A stretch of 64,000 nt of DNA from Sphaerulina vaccinii (Eukaryota > Ascomycota > Dothideomycetes > Mycosphaerellales > Mycosphaerellaceae), in NCBI GenBank assembly GCA_022570795.1, contig JAKUDP010000028.1:1240001-1304000 (forward strand). The letters run 5' to 3'. Made by a program: the position numbers and the translations under genes. The notes beneath the pieces are model-generated. The model had not been told where the DNA came from. It did no database searches and saw only the letters and a list, made by a program, of their open reading frames with translations. How positions within the stretch are numbered: position 1 is the first letter of the stretch; each line of letters begins with the position of its first letter. Below are positions 42,975 through 54,731 of the stretch, one piece after another.

Positions 42975-44305
42975 GTTCGTGGATCAGTGGTAGGTATAGT
43001 CGAGGTTCTTACGGAGCTATATCGATCGATCAGTCAGTCTAAAGCTCGATCTTGGTTCTCGAGCTATACATATAACTTGGCTGGCCGACATCCGTAAGTG
43101 CTTCATTCACGACCGAGATCGCTATCCGCGTTCATAGCCCAACGCGTATTCACAACCGACCACGGTGCCTTCCGATTGTACCCGCAATACTTACATGTGA
43201 AGATAGAGGCCAGAAGAACTGCCTGACCGTAAAGCCGAAGCACGCACTCCCCGCAACCGGCCTAGCCAACACAGCACAACACACAGGATCTCAATATCCA
43301 GCAAAGCGGTCCACGATTGGCGAGTGATGAGCGAGGATAAGGTAGTAGGTACTGTAGCTTGGAGAGTGACGATAGAACAAGGCAAGAAGTCACGTTGATG
43401 GATTGGAGAGGTGTGGTAAGCAATCGTTCACAGGTCATGAGAGGAGGAGGAGCTCTTCCGACTACATAGCTCTGCCAGGTCTAATGGGCTTGCTGTTGGT
43501 AGTACTTCAAGCTGGTACAGCCATCTGACCGTGTGAAGTACCTTGTATCAAGCGGGGATAGCTATTGTCAGCCATTCACAGAGCTACAAGACCTGGATGG
43601 TATAACGTGACATCTCGACTGGTGAGCTGTAAAAACCTCAAGGATTCTGAACTCTGAATTGATTGCTGCTGCGGTTGTGAAGACAGAAGGCAGATGTCGT
43701 TATTATTAATGGTATATCCGATTGATGTTGAGACCACCCACTTCTCCGAAGTCCTCAAAGCGACGTCGGACAACACAGCACGACGTGAGGTAGCTCAGAA
43801 TACGCTAGGCGATCCGGGCCAATCCGCACGCGTTCAATTACTCAGGTCTCGAACATGACGCTAGTCGTAGTAGCAATAATTATGATATCCGAGCTGGCAC
43901 AGCTCTATCGGAGTTCGTACACTGCCCAGCTATCCGGTATGTCGCGTGTTGCAGCTTGCTCTGTAGAGCCTCATCTTTCCATTGCCCCGCACATCCCAGT
44001 TTGGACGCGCACACGACGCCTCACAAGAATCCTGGGGTGGAGGAGCAACAAGGCAGATCGTTGATGCTGATCTTTCAGACACATATCATATGCTCCAGAT
44101 AGCAATATGAGTAGGCAGATCGTGATGTAGATACAGCAAGCAGTGTTCTGCGATGTATGCTCTGCTGGTCTCCATCATCTGCTTTTTGTTAGCATCCTGT
44201 GTGCCTCTAGTCGCATTCCTGCTCACCTTCTCACATCGCTGCCAGATATTCCATATATCTCAGTGTTGGCCATTCACTGAGATTCTCTCTGTCCACGACC
44301 TTTCG
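42975..44305. other. intergenic, no gene recognised
   Basis: About 1.3 kb with only short frames. The part nearest 42975 is the promoter of the carrier gene; the part nearest 44305 is the 3' flank of the ataxin-10-like gene. Nothing else is seen. Confidence 0.4.
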
Positions 44306-47300
44306 TCACCTCCTGCCTCTACCCAACACCCTCTCAGTACTCTCAAAAGCCCGATCCAACTTCGCCAACGCCTCTTGTTTCTGCTTATCAGTAACCATTC
44401 TGTCTCCCAAAGGAAGACTTGACAAAGCAGAACTCATAAGTTCCGCAGCCCTCTCAGCCGTAAGTTTCGTATTACTGAGTCTTGGAGGTTTCTGCACACC
44501 GGATGAACTCGAACTACCAGAAGCAGAAGCGATCGTTGGAGGATGGCTCACTGCGTTCGCGTCCTTACGGCGCAGACCGACTTGTCCTTTATTATCCATG
44601 AAAGACTCCTATTACCAGAATGCGTCAGCAAAGGTATGCGATTAGTTAGACTGGAGGTCTGGGCGACTCACGTATCCCGACGTATCGAGTATCTCACTAG
44701 GAATCTCACTAGGAACTTCCAACTTATTCGTCAGAGACGCTGTGACATTCCCGCCTCCTTCAACAACAGCTCTATGAGGTTGTGGCGGAACTTGCGAAGC
44801 AGCCATTTGCTTGATGACTTTCGAGTTCTCTTCACAACCTTCCACAGCAAATCGCAAACACATGATAGAGTGTTCCCTGATATAGGGATTGTGTTCGTCG
44901 GCTCTACAACATCCGACTAGAGCTTCTAGACCACCGTAGCGGCGCACCTGGTCTTGTACTGTTCTGTTCTTCCATATAAGTGATGAGAGGACGAGTACTG
45001 TGAGTTTCTTGAGATTGCGCCATTCGAAATCGCTGGGTTCGTCTTGGTCGTGCTGTAGATCTTGGGCGATTGGAGGTAGATTGTCGTCGGGATATGCCAT
45101 TGGTGTTTCGGGCTCGAAACCGGGTCCAGCGCCGTTCACTGGAGGATGTACAGGCAAAGGTGGCAGACTTGGATCGTGAGCAGCAACGTCAAATGGCCGC
45201 TCGACTGCCACTGGCGCATGAGCAGGAGGATGTGCAGGTGCTGGAGAAGTCGGTGGAGCATAATGTCCTTGCGCGGACTGAGATGCCAGCGACGCCATCC
45301 TTGAGCTGTGATGCATGGTGCCTGCATCGACGGACATTGCTCTCTGAGGTGGGTGATTCGAGACACGGCGAGGAATCTGTGGCACAACGGATCCCATCTT
45401 CGGTATGCCTCCTTCAAGTTCTCTCAATAGAGTCACAAGCTCACTTGCCATCTCCCACTCGCCAAGTATGCCTTTCCATACGCCCTCTTCAGTGAGCACG
45501 GCGAAGAACTCAAGGTACTGATAGACACCCTCGTACATGCGCTCCATGTCCCACAGATTGAGCGGAAAGTCTTCAGGACTAGCTCTTCCTGCATGGATTT
45601 GTCCTTGCAGGAATATCAGTGCACATGTTTGTGGTATGATGTGCTGTCGAAATTCCGTAAATATGAAGTTCAAGATGTGCAGATCGACTCTAGATGGCAT
45701 ATTCGGGGACATCGAAGGATTGTTCCTGGACGGCACCACAGCATGTGTGAGTGTGTGGCCAGTAGTAGGCTGACCTGTCTTGTTCTGTGCATTCGAGGCA
45801 ACAGCGTGCTTAGCGGCATCGCCTCGTGCGCGGAAGATGCAGGTCAGGAGTTTCATGATCACTGCTTGTGCAGGACTGATGATATCCTTCGAGCGTGACC
45901 GATCGCGGAATGCGTGGTATGCATATGGCATCAAGCCATTCCTCAGGATAGCTTCCATGATCTTTACCATGAACTTGAAGTACAGCTCTTCCTCACGTAG
46001 ATCCCATGCTGCCACGAAGATCAGGAGTTCTCGTAGTAGATTACGGCCATTGCTCTGCGACAGCAGCAGATGTGTGCGAACAGTGTGCATGTTGAACAGC
46101 GAGTTTCGCTCATCATTGGTCAGGTCAGCCGGGAGTTTGATCGGTGGCACAATGCCGCTCATTATGAGCATTGGCAGCACCTCGATCTCCGAAGGTCCAA
46201 GGATGAGAGGGACATCAGTAAGCAGACCACGTCCATCTTCTGTTGATCCAGGATAGTCTTCTTCCTCTTCCTCTTCCACCTCTTCTTGCGATCCTTCCTC
46301 TTCTCCTTGTTCATCTCCTTCCTCATCTACACTTCCGTCGAATCCTTCTTCAGTGAGATCAAGGACTCGTGGAGGATGTTCTGCATTAGGAGCTTCAGTC
46401 ACGCTCGCAGCTGACGCTACTGGCGCCAAATCGTGTGAATCATCCGTCGACTGATCGAGGGTACCTGTATCGGGAAGAGCAGATGCAATAGGATCAATGT
46501 GATCGCTTTGCGGAGACATGGGCGACATAAGGTCAGCATTCGGACCTGTATCATATCCCTCCAACCTCTTCATCAATTCTGACTTGCCCGACTCCAGTAT
46601 CTTGTTGCCGGCTTCTGCGGTGAAGAGCATGCGCATATCATCTGCAACTACAGGTCGGGATTGCAAGCTCGCGCTATCGAAGCTGAGATGTCCATCTTGT
46701 CCGTACGTAACTGGCTCTAGTGGCGCAATGTCAGCACCTTCTGACTTGTACCTTTCAGCCAATTGCTCTTCTAGCATTGCAATCTTACGTTCGACTTGTC
46801 TTGTCTGCTCTGAGACGGGTATGTCACTGCGAAGAACAGGTTGGGTTTCTTGAACTGCCATCATCTTTGCCTCATACACGGCCAGGTCCTGGCGGTATTT
46901 TGCCATCGCGTCGTCGAATAGTCCTTGCCAGTAGTCATGATCGTCGTCGTTGAGTTCGGCCCATCTGCGTGGGAACTCCAGATGCATCTCGCCGTAGGTC
47001 GGCACACGCTTGCGTTCCAATTGATAATCTTCGATCTGCATGTCCTTTAGCCGTTTGACGAACAACGCGTAGCCATTGCCGTGAAAGGTGTTGTCTTCTC
47101 TTTCCATCGCCATCCTGCCCTCTAGAGCTTCCTTGGGCACAGGATAGTCTTCGAATGGCGTGTTGTCCCACAACGGCTCCGCTCCTTCAGTAGACACCTC
47201 TTCTGCCCCATTCGTCCCATAAGCAATCAAGAAGTCCTCACTACTCAACGGATGCGGTGGCTTGCTCGTCGGATTTGAAGGAACATCCGTCAAGCTCGCT

Positions 47301-48004
47301 GAAGAAGTCTCAGGCACGTCCTCCGGTGCCAGGACAGCTTCACTCGTATTATCGAACAACGAAACCCACAACATGAGCTTCCTCCTCTCGTTCTGTGCCA
47401 CCAAGTTGTTCAAGAACTGTAGGCTCGTAATCAAGAGCTTCTTATATGCATTGACAATCCATTGCCATTTCTCCTCATCACCAGTCCCAGCATCGCCATC
47501 ATATCCTCTTGCCGTGACCCTCACGCAGCAATTAACCAGCCTGAAGATCTCAACATCGATACTGAAGCCCGCAGCGAGGTCCTGTACGCGGTCGCCCACG
47601 GTCAGGATGTTCCTACTAATCGACACCAAATCATTCAATCGTTCGAGGTCTTTCCACAGTCCAGGATAATGTGATGCTATCAATGCGCCGGAGGTGCTCT
47701 CGTAGTCGACACTGCTAGGATCCCAGATAGTGAAACTCCTCCTCTCCAGACTAGGAATAGCAGCTTTAAGCAATGTGCAGAAGTCTTCCCAGAACTTCGA
47801 TTCCAGGCCGATAGCTTCACGGGCAGCAACGTCGTTGGCAGTGCGCCGCAGCATTTCCTTGCACACTTTCTTGTCCAGCATTTCCAGCGTGACATCTTTC
47901 ATGTAGCCTGTCGACTTGAAGTGGATCGTATAAGGCGGTAGCACCAGGCGTATGAAGACGCTGTGTGCCTTTGCCATATTCGAGGGCGCATCTCTGTGAC
48001 CCAT
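44306..48004 (-). CDS. large ataxin-10-domain protein with HMG-box-like segment
   Basis: Two exons (48004-44672 and 44608-44306) encode about 1211 residues. Near residues 1015-1100 stands the ataxin-10 C-terminal armadillo-like block: DFEWRNLKKLTVLVLSSLIW, KNRTVQDQVRRYGGLEALVG and NPYIREHSIMCLRFAVEGCE. Upstream helical stretches (ILTVGDRVQDLAAGFSIDVE, LNNLVAQNERRKLMLWVSLF) are consistent with further alpha-helical repeats. Residues about 308-380 (GYALFVKRLK, PTYGEMHLEFPRRWAELNDD, AMAKYRQDLAVYEAK) have the spacing of an HMG box, unusual in this family. A Glu-rich tract lies near residues 560-600. The last exon (about 100 residues) was joined through GTGAGT...AATAG in phase 0. Ataxin-10 proteins are linked to septation and neuronal survival; the fungal role is not established. 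Start context GCCGCCATGG is strong. Confidence 0.88.
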
Positions 48005-48360
48005 GGCGGCAGTCTTGCACGCCCGAATGGCGGTGGCTATGTCGGGTCAGTGCTGTTCGGTCTCCTTCTTCTCCGCGACTCCAGCATTGCTGCTACTGCT
48101 TGCTGCTGTCGACGTTGTGGTATGAGTTGGAGCAAGACGAACTCGAGGAAAGTTAGCGGGAAAGACGGCGATCGACACAAGCTAGTAGCATAAGATGCAT
48201 AAGTCGATACGTCTTGCATAACAAAGGTACATTGGTGGAGCAGTACAATCATTGTGCACAGTATATTCGTTATAGCATTGTCATCGATCAAGTATTCTCA
48301 AGGCATGCCTTTCGTAGGCTATTTGTACAGTGGACATATCACGCTGGAATTTGCTCCTAT

Positions 48361-49084
48361 TCACTTCTGCCAATCATTTCTCCACAGCTTCTCTGACCAT
48401 TTCCCTCCAGAGCCTGTTTTCTCAATCTTCTGCTGCTGTATAGGCTTCGAAGTCCCGTTAGATGTGTGCGTTGATCCCTTTTCAACATCATTGACCTGCA
48501 CGAAAGTACCTCTCTTCTGATTTCTTTGCGCAGGTATATGAGCCATTTGCATCCCAGCTCGTTTCGACTGTCTATCCCTCGTAGCATCTTTCGGCGGTCC
48601 TCGTCCTGTGAAGCGGCGCGAAGCTCGTCGTATAGACTGTCGAATGTTCCACGATCGTCGTTTGGCTAGGACCCAGAGTACTGTGGAAGCAACTGTTCGC
48701 CCATTGTCAGCAATGCTCTACTTATCCCTGCGATGTTCATAATCACTCACTTCCAAAGACAGCGACGAAAGCCACTACCACAATGATCGCTATCAATCCA
48801 CCTTTCGAAAGACTGAAGGATCCTTGTTGAGAGCCCGATGCTCCTGCGTTTGTATCTGTTCCGCTGCTTGAGCCTGTGATGCCAGTACTACTGCTGCCGC
48901 TATTGGTATTCTCATCGCTATACCCTGATGTTGTCGTTGCGGCTGCTGGTGCACTGGTCGTTCCTGTTGATTGTGGAGGCGCTGATGTAGTCGTTGCTAC
49001 TGATGTCGCTTGTCGGACTTCGAGGACTCCGGCTGCTACAAGCGAGAGATAGCCCAGGACGGGCAGAATCTTCGTGAGTCTCAT
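48361..49084 (-). CDS. single-pass type I membrane protein with Ser/Thr ectodomain
   Basis: Two exons (49084-48751 and 48692-48361) encode 221 residues. Layout: signal peptide (MRLTKILPVLGYLSLVAAG), a short Ser/Thr/Gly-rich ectodomain (likely O-mannosylated), one transmembrane helix from about residue 94 with the sequence GLIAIIVVVAFVAVFG, and a basic stop-transfer continuing into the second exon (AKRRSWNIRQSIRRASRRF). The exon junction (GTGAGT...GAACAG, phase 1) falls inside the helix and completes it. The cytosolic tail of about 100 residues is basic and ends WSEKLWRNDWQK. The design resembles fungal wall-stress sensors and Axl2/Mid2-like proteins but no defined domain is seen. Function unknown. 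Confidence 0.82.
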
Positions 49085-49617
49085 CTTGCTGCCACCAGCT
49101 TTGATTCAAGCAGAAGAGAAGGGAAAAGGAAGGGAAAAGGTGCAATCCACCTACTACTGTACTACTGTGCTTTCCAGAAGCGCGCAGATTGTGATTAGAT
49201 CTTCTCTCTACCGACTGCATGGGAGGCGTCGAATGCCAAATCCAATGAAAGTCGTGAAACGCAAGATCTGAAGTGACAGGGAGTTGTTGGGCGCGTAGCA
49301 TGATTAGTCAGTGGTAGCCAAGAATCTCAGTCCTCCTTCCGCCATCCTCCTCCTTGGACTACATCTGTCCTGCCCAGGTGCCCAGGTGTGCCAGTGACCC
49401 ATTTGCTCGAGGGGATGCTTTGTTGACGGCGAGAACAGGACAGAGTCTGCAGCATCTTGAGCGGGTGATGATATGCTTCGAGATCTTCTCCGATCGTGGT
49501 CTTCTCGAATGGCTGCTGAGCTGATCTTGCTGTCTCCATTCGCTGACTCCCGAGCGCCCATTGCCATGATGGCAAGCCAGGTGCCACAGTTGGCGATCGA
49601 TGCGAGAGCACGGCGCG

Positions 49618-50010
49618 ACGTCCTTCTCCGCGTTCTCTGAGCTACTACGCCCATGATGTCGCGGACGTGGCGCAGAAAAGAATTGTACGAGCCCTCCGGG
49701 ACAGAGCTGGCATTTGAGCGTCCTTCTCTGCAGGTCGTAAGCCACTACGCTCATGAGATCACAGACCTGGCGCATAGAGGGTTCCGGTAGGCTTTCAGAG
49801 ATGGAGCGGCTGTTTGGCGTTCTTCTCTGCACTCTCCAAGCTACTCCGCTCATCGCCTCGCAGACCTGGCGTGAAACAGTTCTTCCAGGCTTTCGGAGAC
49901 AGGCCTGTCATCCGGGCATTCTTCTCTATGGAGTCTGAGCAACTGTGCTCACAAGATCGCGACCATGGCGCCGCGGACTTCTCTTCGGGCGTTTAGAGAT
50001 GGAGTGTTCC
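49618..50010. repeat. degenerate tandem array, 99-base period
   Basis: Four units begin near 49618, 49718, 49817 and 49916 and share, in order, a start such as GCGTCCTTCTCTGC, a CTACTACGCCCATGA-like middle, and AGACCTGGCGCA near the centre. The spacing is 99-100 bases. Units are clearly diverged. The period is 33 codons, and on the minus strand two units translate into related peptides (MSGVAWRVQRRTPNSRS and MSVVAYDLQRRTLKCQL). It lies between the membrane-protein gene and the coiled-coil gene, outside any recognised coding region. Confidence 0.75.
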
Positions 50011-50253
50011 TCATATGATATGATCGCGTCGCAGGCAATGGGTATGTCGTGCATTGCACTTGAGAGCTGACAAGCAGTAGGATTACTGCAATCCATATTG
50101 CGAATATCTCCCTAAGTTGGGGTTGGGCCAGGCGCTCTTGCCACGCGAGTGCAGGAAGGTGCATACCTGCCTGCCAACCGACCTCAACTCAAGTCATCTT
50201 TGCTCTCTCCATCTCACAAACATCCACGCCACCCTATCGAGAGATCCAGCAAG

Positions 50254-53200
50254 ATGGCAACTGTCGACGTGCCAGAGAACGAGGCATATCTCGGAGACGT
50301 GACTCACGATCCGCCGCCGCCTCTCGAGAATGGTATGTGCATCTCAGCTGTGCTTGACGCCTCATCTAGTGCTTTGGCATACATGTATTCTCAGAGGAGC
50401 TGACCACCTTACACAGAAGAACCAGCACCAGTCAAGGTCAAGAAGATGCGGAAGAAGAAGAAGGTGCAACCTGAGCCTGAGCCTGAGCCAGAAGTGTTGA
50501 TCTCGCCAGATGATCAGCTCCGCTCTGAGATGGACTACCAAGGCGCCTACGCTCAGCCCGTGTACGAGGAACAGCGAACAGCCACGTTTGAGAACGAGTA
50601 CCGGCAAGAGTATGACGATCAGATACCTTCAGATGGGTCTCAATGGGTCGACAACATCCAGCAGGCAGTACACGCAGCTCAAGAGAGCAAGAAGCGGGCA
50701 CTGGCTGACTTCAACGCTGACCGCCTGGCCTTGACTACACAGCTTCAAGAGGTTTCTCACACTAACCAGGTACTTGAGGACCAGGTACAGTCTCTGCAGA
50801 CCGAGAAGCATGGTCTTGTCGAGCTGGTGGAGCAGCACAAAGCCAAGTTCACCAATCTGGACCAGAAAGCGAACAAGTTCAAGACTTACTTGCAAGGCCT
50901 GGGCGCAGACATGGATGGACTGATGAAAGAGGCCACCTCTCGCCGCGAGAGCAGCGAACAGCTTGCTGCGGAACTGGACGAGCGGAAATCTGCACAGCAT
51001 GCCCTCATGGTAAGCTTCCAATGTCTCACTGAACTTGAGCCTGCCATGGCACCAAGCTCAGAGACAGACCTGCTGAGACACAGTCGGCCTTTTCAGAGAT
51101 ATTTGCTTACCTAGCTTCGCAGGAGCAGTCGATCAAGCTGAAATCGGACGTCCTCTACGTGGCTCGAGAGGCCAACCAAGCCCTTCAGACGGCTACCCTG
51201 CGAGTCACTCAATTGGAGACGGATCTCGGAGACAAGTCTCAACTGCTTGCTGAGGAGAAGAGCGCTCGCTTGCTGCTGCAGAGCCAACTGCTGAACAAGA
51301 CCTCCAGTGATGCTATGTCGCGCGAGCTGAAGTCACATGCTGACACTATTCTCGACAAACTCTACGAGATCCACGCCGACGTCGACGAACAAGGAGGCAC
51401 GAGCGACCTCACAGAGATGTTGGAGAAGATTGTTGCCGCGACCCAAGGCTTGATTTCGCAGCAAGCGGCGACAGTGGACGATGTCGCTTCGGTCAAGGAG
51501 ATTGTGGAATCTTTCTCGCAGCGGCAAGTGACACCAAGCTATCAGACTCGCAGACAAAGCAGTGTCGGAGGTGCCACTGAAGTCAGAGATACTTGCTGAC
51601 TCCATTGTAGCCTCTCTTCGCACCTGACCACTAGTAGCGATTCTTCGGCATCCGATACCTCTTTGATCTCGCACCTGGACGAAGCACTGAAGACAATGAA
51701 GACAGAGCTATGCCAGCATGAGAAGCTGGTGATCCAGACCACCGCCGATGAACAGGCTATCTCTCAACTTAAGCAGCAGCTTCAGGCGAGCGATAACAAG
51801 ATAATGGAACAAGCTGCTGATCTGGAGAAGTCTGAAACCGCCTTGACCAGTCTCAGAGAGCAGTACGCCGCACTGGAAGCTCGAGCTAACACCGAGCAGA
51901 CCATGCCAGTCTGCACTCACGAAGACGATATCCAACAGCTTGCTAGCACCAGAGATGACCTCCGAAGCAAGACAGACCAATTGGAAGCTCTCCAAGAAGA
52001 GTCTGTCACCACGGCGACTGAGGTGAAGACTCTCGAGGATGAAAACGCCCAGCTGCGCTTGGAGCTCGCGTCTCTTCAACAAGCACAGGCGAACTCTGTC
52101 GATGACGCCGTGAATGCAGCCAAGAAGGAGGCTATCGACATCGCCAACTGTTTCACCGAGCAGAAGAGGACTGAGCACGTCAACAGCTTGAAGGTAGTCG
52201 AGCGTGCCCGTGACCGGCTGGCAGAGAGAGTAACTACTCTTGGAAAAGATCTGGAATCTGCCAAGAAGGAAGCCGCCTCGTCCACTGACCAACAACAAGA
52301 ACTGCTCAGACTGCAAAAGGTTGTCACTGGCCATGAGACTGAGATGAAGAAGCTACAGGTAAGCACTATTTGGCCGCTTGTCTCTGCTCGAGAGCAAGGA
52401 CCAAGTTCTCAGTCTTGCAGACAGACACTCGCCAAAGGTGCCACCGAAGTCAGAGATACTTGCTTACTTTACTCCCAGACTCGCGTTGATGAACTCAACA
52501 GTACCGTGGCATTGCACGACGACATCCAAGGGATGTACACATCGCTCAATGCCCAATTCACAGCCCAGAAGCGGCAGCTGCACGACGGAGGACAAGAGAA
52601 GGATCAGATCACGAAGGAGCTCAAGTCTGTGAAGTCTCAGCTGAACGACAGCAACCAAGCAGTCCGGTCGGCCAAGCAGAACCTGGCTCAGTGCAAGACC
52701 GATGCGGAGAACGCACTTCGCGAGGAGCAGGAGAAGTGTAAGAAGCGCATTGACGACATCCAGGCGCACTTGGCGCAAGTCCAGACGGAGATGCAGACTC
52801 AGGCTACGGAGGCGAACAACTTTCACCAGGAATTGCAGGTGAAGTGGCAACAACACGAAGATGCACAGAAGGAGCAGGTGACCCGCTTGACCAATGCAGC
52901 AGCCGCATCTCAGGCAGAGTGCGAGCGACTGAGGCAACAGCTGGAGTCACAGACCGCTACACTTCCGAAGGCGCCTGTCCAGAGAACAGCATCAGGCTCG
53001 CATGCCGAGCCACCTGCCCTCGGCCCAACAGTCCAGGAGAGCCAGCAGGTCAGCTACTCTCGCCACTTCGGTAGCTCTTCTCCGCAGAGTGCGAATGACC
53101 ACGCTGGCGACGACGATCTGCCAAAGTTTTCGCAGTTCAACGCGACCCAGAGTCAACCATTCGCCATCCATGAGGATCCGGCACCGCAGACCTACACCTT

Positions 53201-53750
53201 CAAGAAGATGCCGCCGCCGAACTCTTCCGTCAAGCTCGTCCGCAGTGGTTCTCACGCCTCTCAGCGTTCGCAGGAAGGCTCACGTCGCCCAGCCGCCGCA
53301 GTCCAGCAATCGCCACGCTACACGACTCCGGAGCGACCTGTCAACGTGTCCAATGTCCCCGGTACTGTCAGACCAGCCGTGACGTCGGGACAGAGCAGTT
53401 CCCCAGGTGCCGCTCTGGACAACCCTTTCCAATCAGGCAACAACGCGACCATAGCAGCTCCGCCGAAGCGCAAGGCTGAGAGTCAGATCGTCCAAGGCTA
53501 CGACGCTCAGAGAAAGAAGCAGGTCCTCGGAACTCCTGTGCACCACAACCTGGGCTCGGTGTCCGCCTCGCAGCCCATGAGCCGTACTCTCGAAGAGAGC
53601 GGACTCCAGGACCACATGCCAAATCCTCCGCCTGCTCGCATGCGAACCTTGGCCGGTGCAAATGCTCGGCCACCACGCGGTACTAAGAAGATGAGCAAGG
53701 ATGAGCAGATGAAGGAGCGATTTGCACGCGAGCTTAACCCGCTCAACTAG
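50254..53750 (+). CDS. large coiled-coil protein of unknown function
   Basis: Five exons (50254-50332, 50417-51009, 51123-51523, 51611-52358, 52479-53750) encode about 1030 residues. After a short acidic/Pro N-terminus and a basic KKMRKKKK patch, residues about 80-730 are almost continuous coiled coil rich in Gln, Glu, Lys and Ala (QLQEVSHTNQVLEDQVQSLQ, ALTSLREQYAALEARANTEQ). The C-terminal ~300 residues are disordered, Ser/Pro/Gln-rich, with a KRKAESQ basic patch and an ending GTKKMSKDEQMKERFARELN. The composition suits a chromosome-axis, spindle-pole or structural scaffold protein, but no family is identified. Intron 3 has GC-AG ends (GGCAAGT), the only choice that keeps the frame. Introns 2, 3 and 4 share sequence with each other and with an intron of the BTB gene; they are listed separately. 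Confidence 0.85.
51010..51122 (+). mobile_element. introner-like intron (copy 2, coiled-coil gene intron 2)
   Basis: A 113-nt intron, GTAAGC...TTCGCAG. It contains ATGTCTCACTGAACTTGAGC and CTGCCATGGCACCAAGC, near-identical to the BTB-gene intron, then CAGAGACAGACC and the branch region ATATTTGCTTACC. A perfect 10-base palindrome TGCCATGGCA could form a small stem. Confidence 0.65.
51524..51610 (+). mobile_element. introner-like intron with GC-AG ends (copy 3, coiled-coil gene intron 3)
   Basis: An 87-nt intron starting GCAAGT and ending TTGTAG. It shares ACACCAAGCT...CAGAC with copy 2, and AGGTGCCACTGAAGTCAGAG followed by ATACTTGCTGACT with copy 4. No GT donor gives a consistent frame; the GC donor does. 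It looks like a shortened member of the same family. Confidence 0.62.
52359..52478 (+). mobile_element. introner-like intron (copy 4, coiled-coil gene intron 4)
   Basis: A 120-nt intron, GTAAGC...CTCCCAG. It shares AGGTGCCACCGAAGTCAGAG then ATACTTGCTTACT with copy 3, differing at a few positions over about 35 bases, and GGACCAAGTT plus GCAGACAGACAC with copy 2. Its length is a multiple of three and it contains no in-frame stop, so it could be retained without breaking the protein. Confidence 0.62.
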
Positions 53751-54731
53751 TGAGAGTGGAGCATACTCTGGTCCGTTCTGCGTGTTATCTGACTTTGATC
53801 GATTTCTCATCATACCTGCAGGCATGCATCTAGGTGAACATTCCTAGACACCTTCGCTGAGCGCGTTGCTTCAGTATTCATATACCGCATATAGTCACCT
53901 TCAATGACTGCGCTCTTGCAGATTCCTCGACTCGTATTTGCCCAGCATCCCACTTGTCTCAACCCACTGCTCATCCGTGCTGCGCTGCTGGCCGCATGCA
54001 AATTCTGCTTGGACTTTCACTTCACCTATACCTCTCCTTTCAACACGGGAGTGGGAATCGATGCGCCGGAGTGATGACGGCCTGCCACCTCTAGCTGACC
54101 CTCGCATTCGAGCAGTGAGGGCGTGCGTGGCATGAGCGATGATATGGTATTCGTTTCTTTTCGTTCGTGATTGACCGGCAGAGCCTATTTCCCTCCTCGT
54201 TTCGCTTCAAGGAATAGGACCTTCCTCTTCACTGTACAGCTGTTAGACCAATCCACCACCATGTTTCAAGACACATGCGGTAGTCCTACCAACTGGATCG
54301 TATTTCAGCATAGAGAGTGGACGATGAGTTCGAGGACGGGTGAAGGTCTTGTAGTATCCTGTCATGGCCATGGAAATGAGGCGCACCGCGATGGTACGCG
54401 ACTTGGCTGGGAAGATGGTTAGTAGTAACTCAATGCCATAAGATAAGCAGCAGGAATACCTTTCTTCGCCATGATGGCCTGACGTGTGTTCAAGATGTCG
54501 TTCTCGTCGTGATGGATCGGGAGTCCGCAGACGCTTTGACTTTCCTTGACAATGCCGGCTTCACTTCTGCCGCCCGTCGCCCAAGGTTCGCCTCGGTAAG
54601 CTTGGATCATAATCACATGCTGTACGGCGACGAGTTCATATCAGCATCAGCAACTCCTCGCACCAGTCTCACACTTCTCACAGTATACCTCCCTCGACAC
54701 CTACTCGAATCGCCAGAAGAACACCGCAGCC
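53751..54731. other. intergenic, possible short unrecognised frame
   Basis: About 1 kb between the coiled-coil gene and PEX11. A minus-strand frame near 54419-54616 (ending NTRQAIMAKKGIPAAYLMAL) looks mildly protein-like but has no domain and no clear first exon. Nothing else is seen. Confidence 0.35.

Noticed and set aside
49359..49853. 164-codon minus-strand frame across the 99-base array
   Set aside because: It covers only part of the array, the frame breaks upstream, and no homologous family is recognised; kept as a repeat finding only.
49618..50010. CRISPR-like array
   Set aside because: The units are contiguous and diverged with no spacer structure, and the DNA is fungal.
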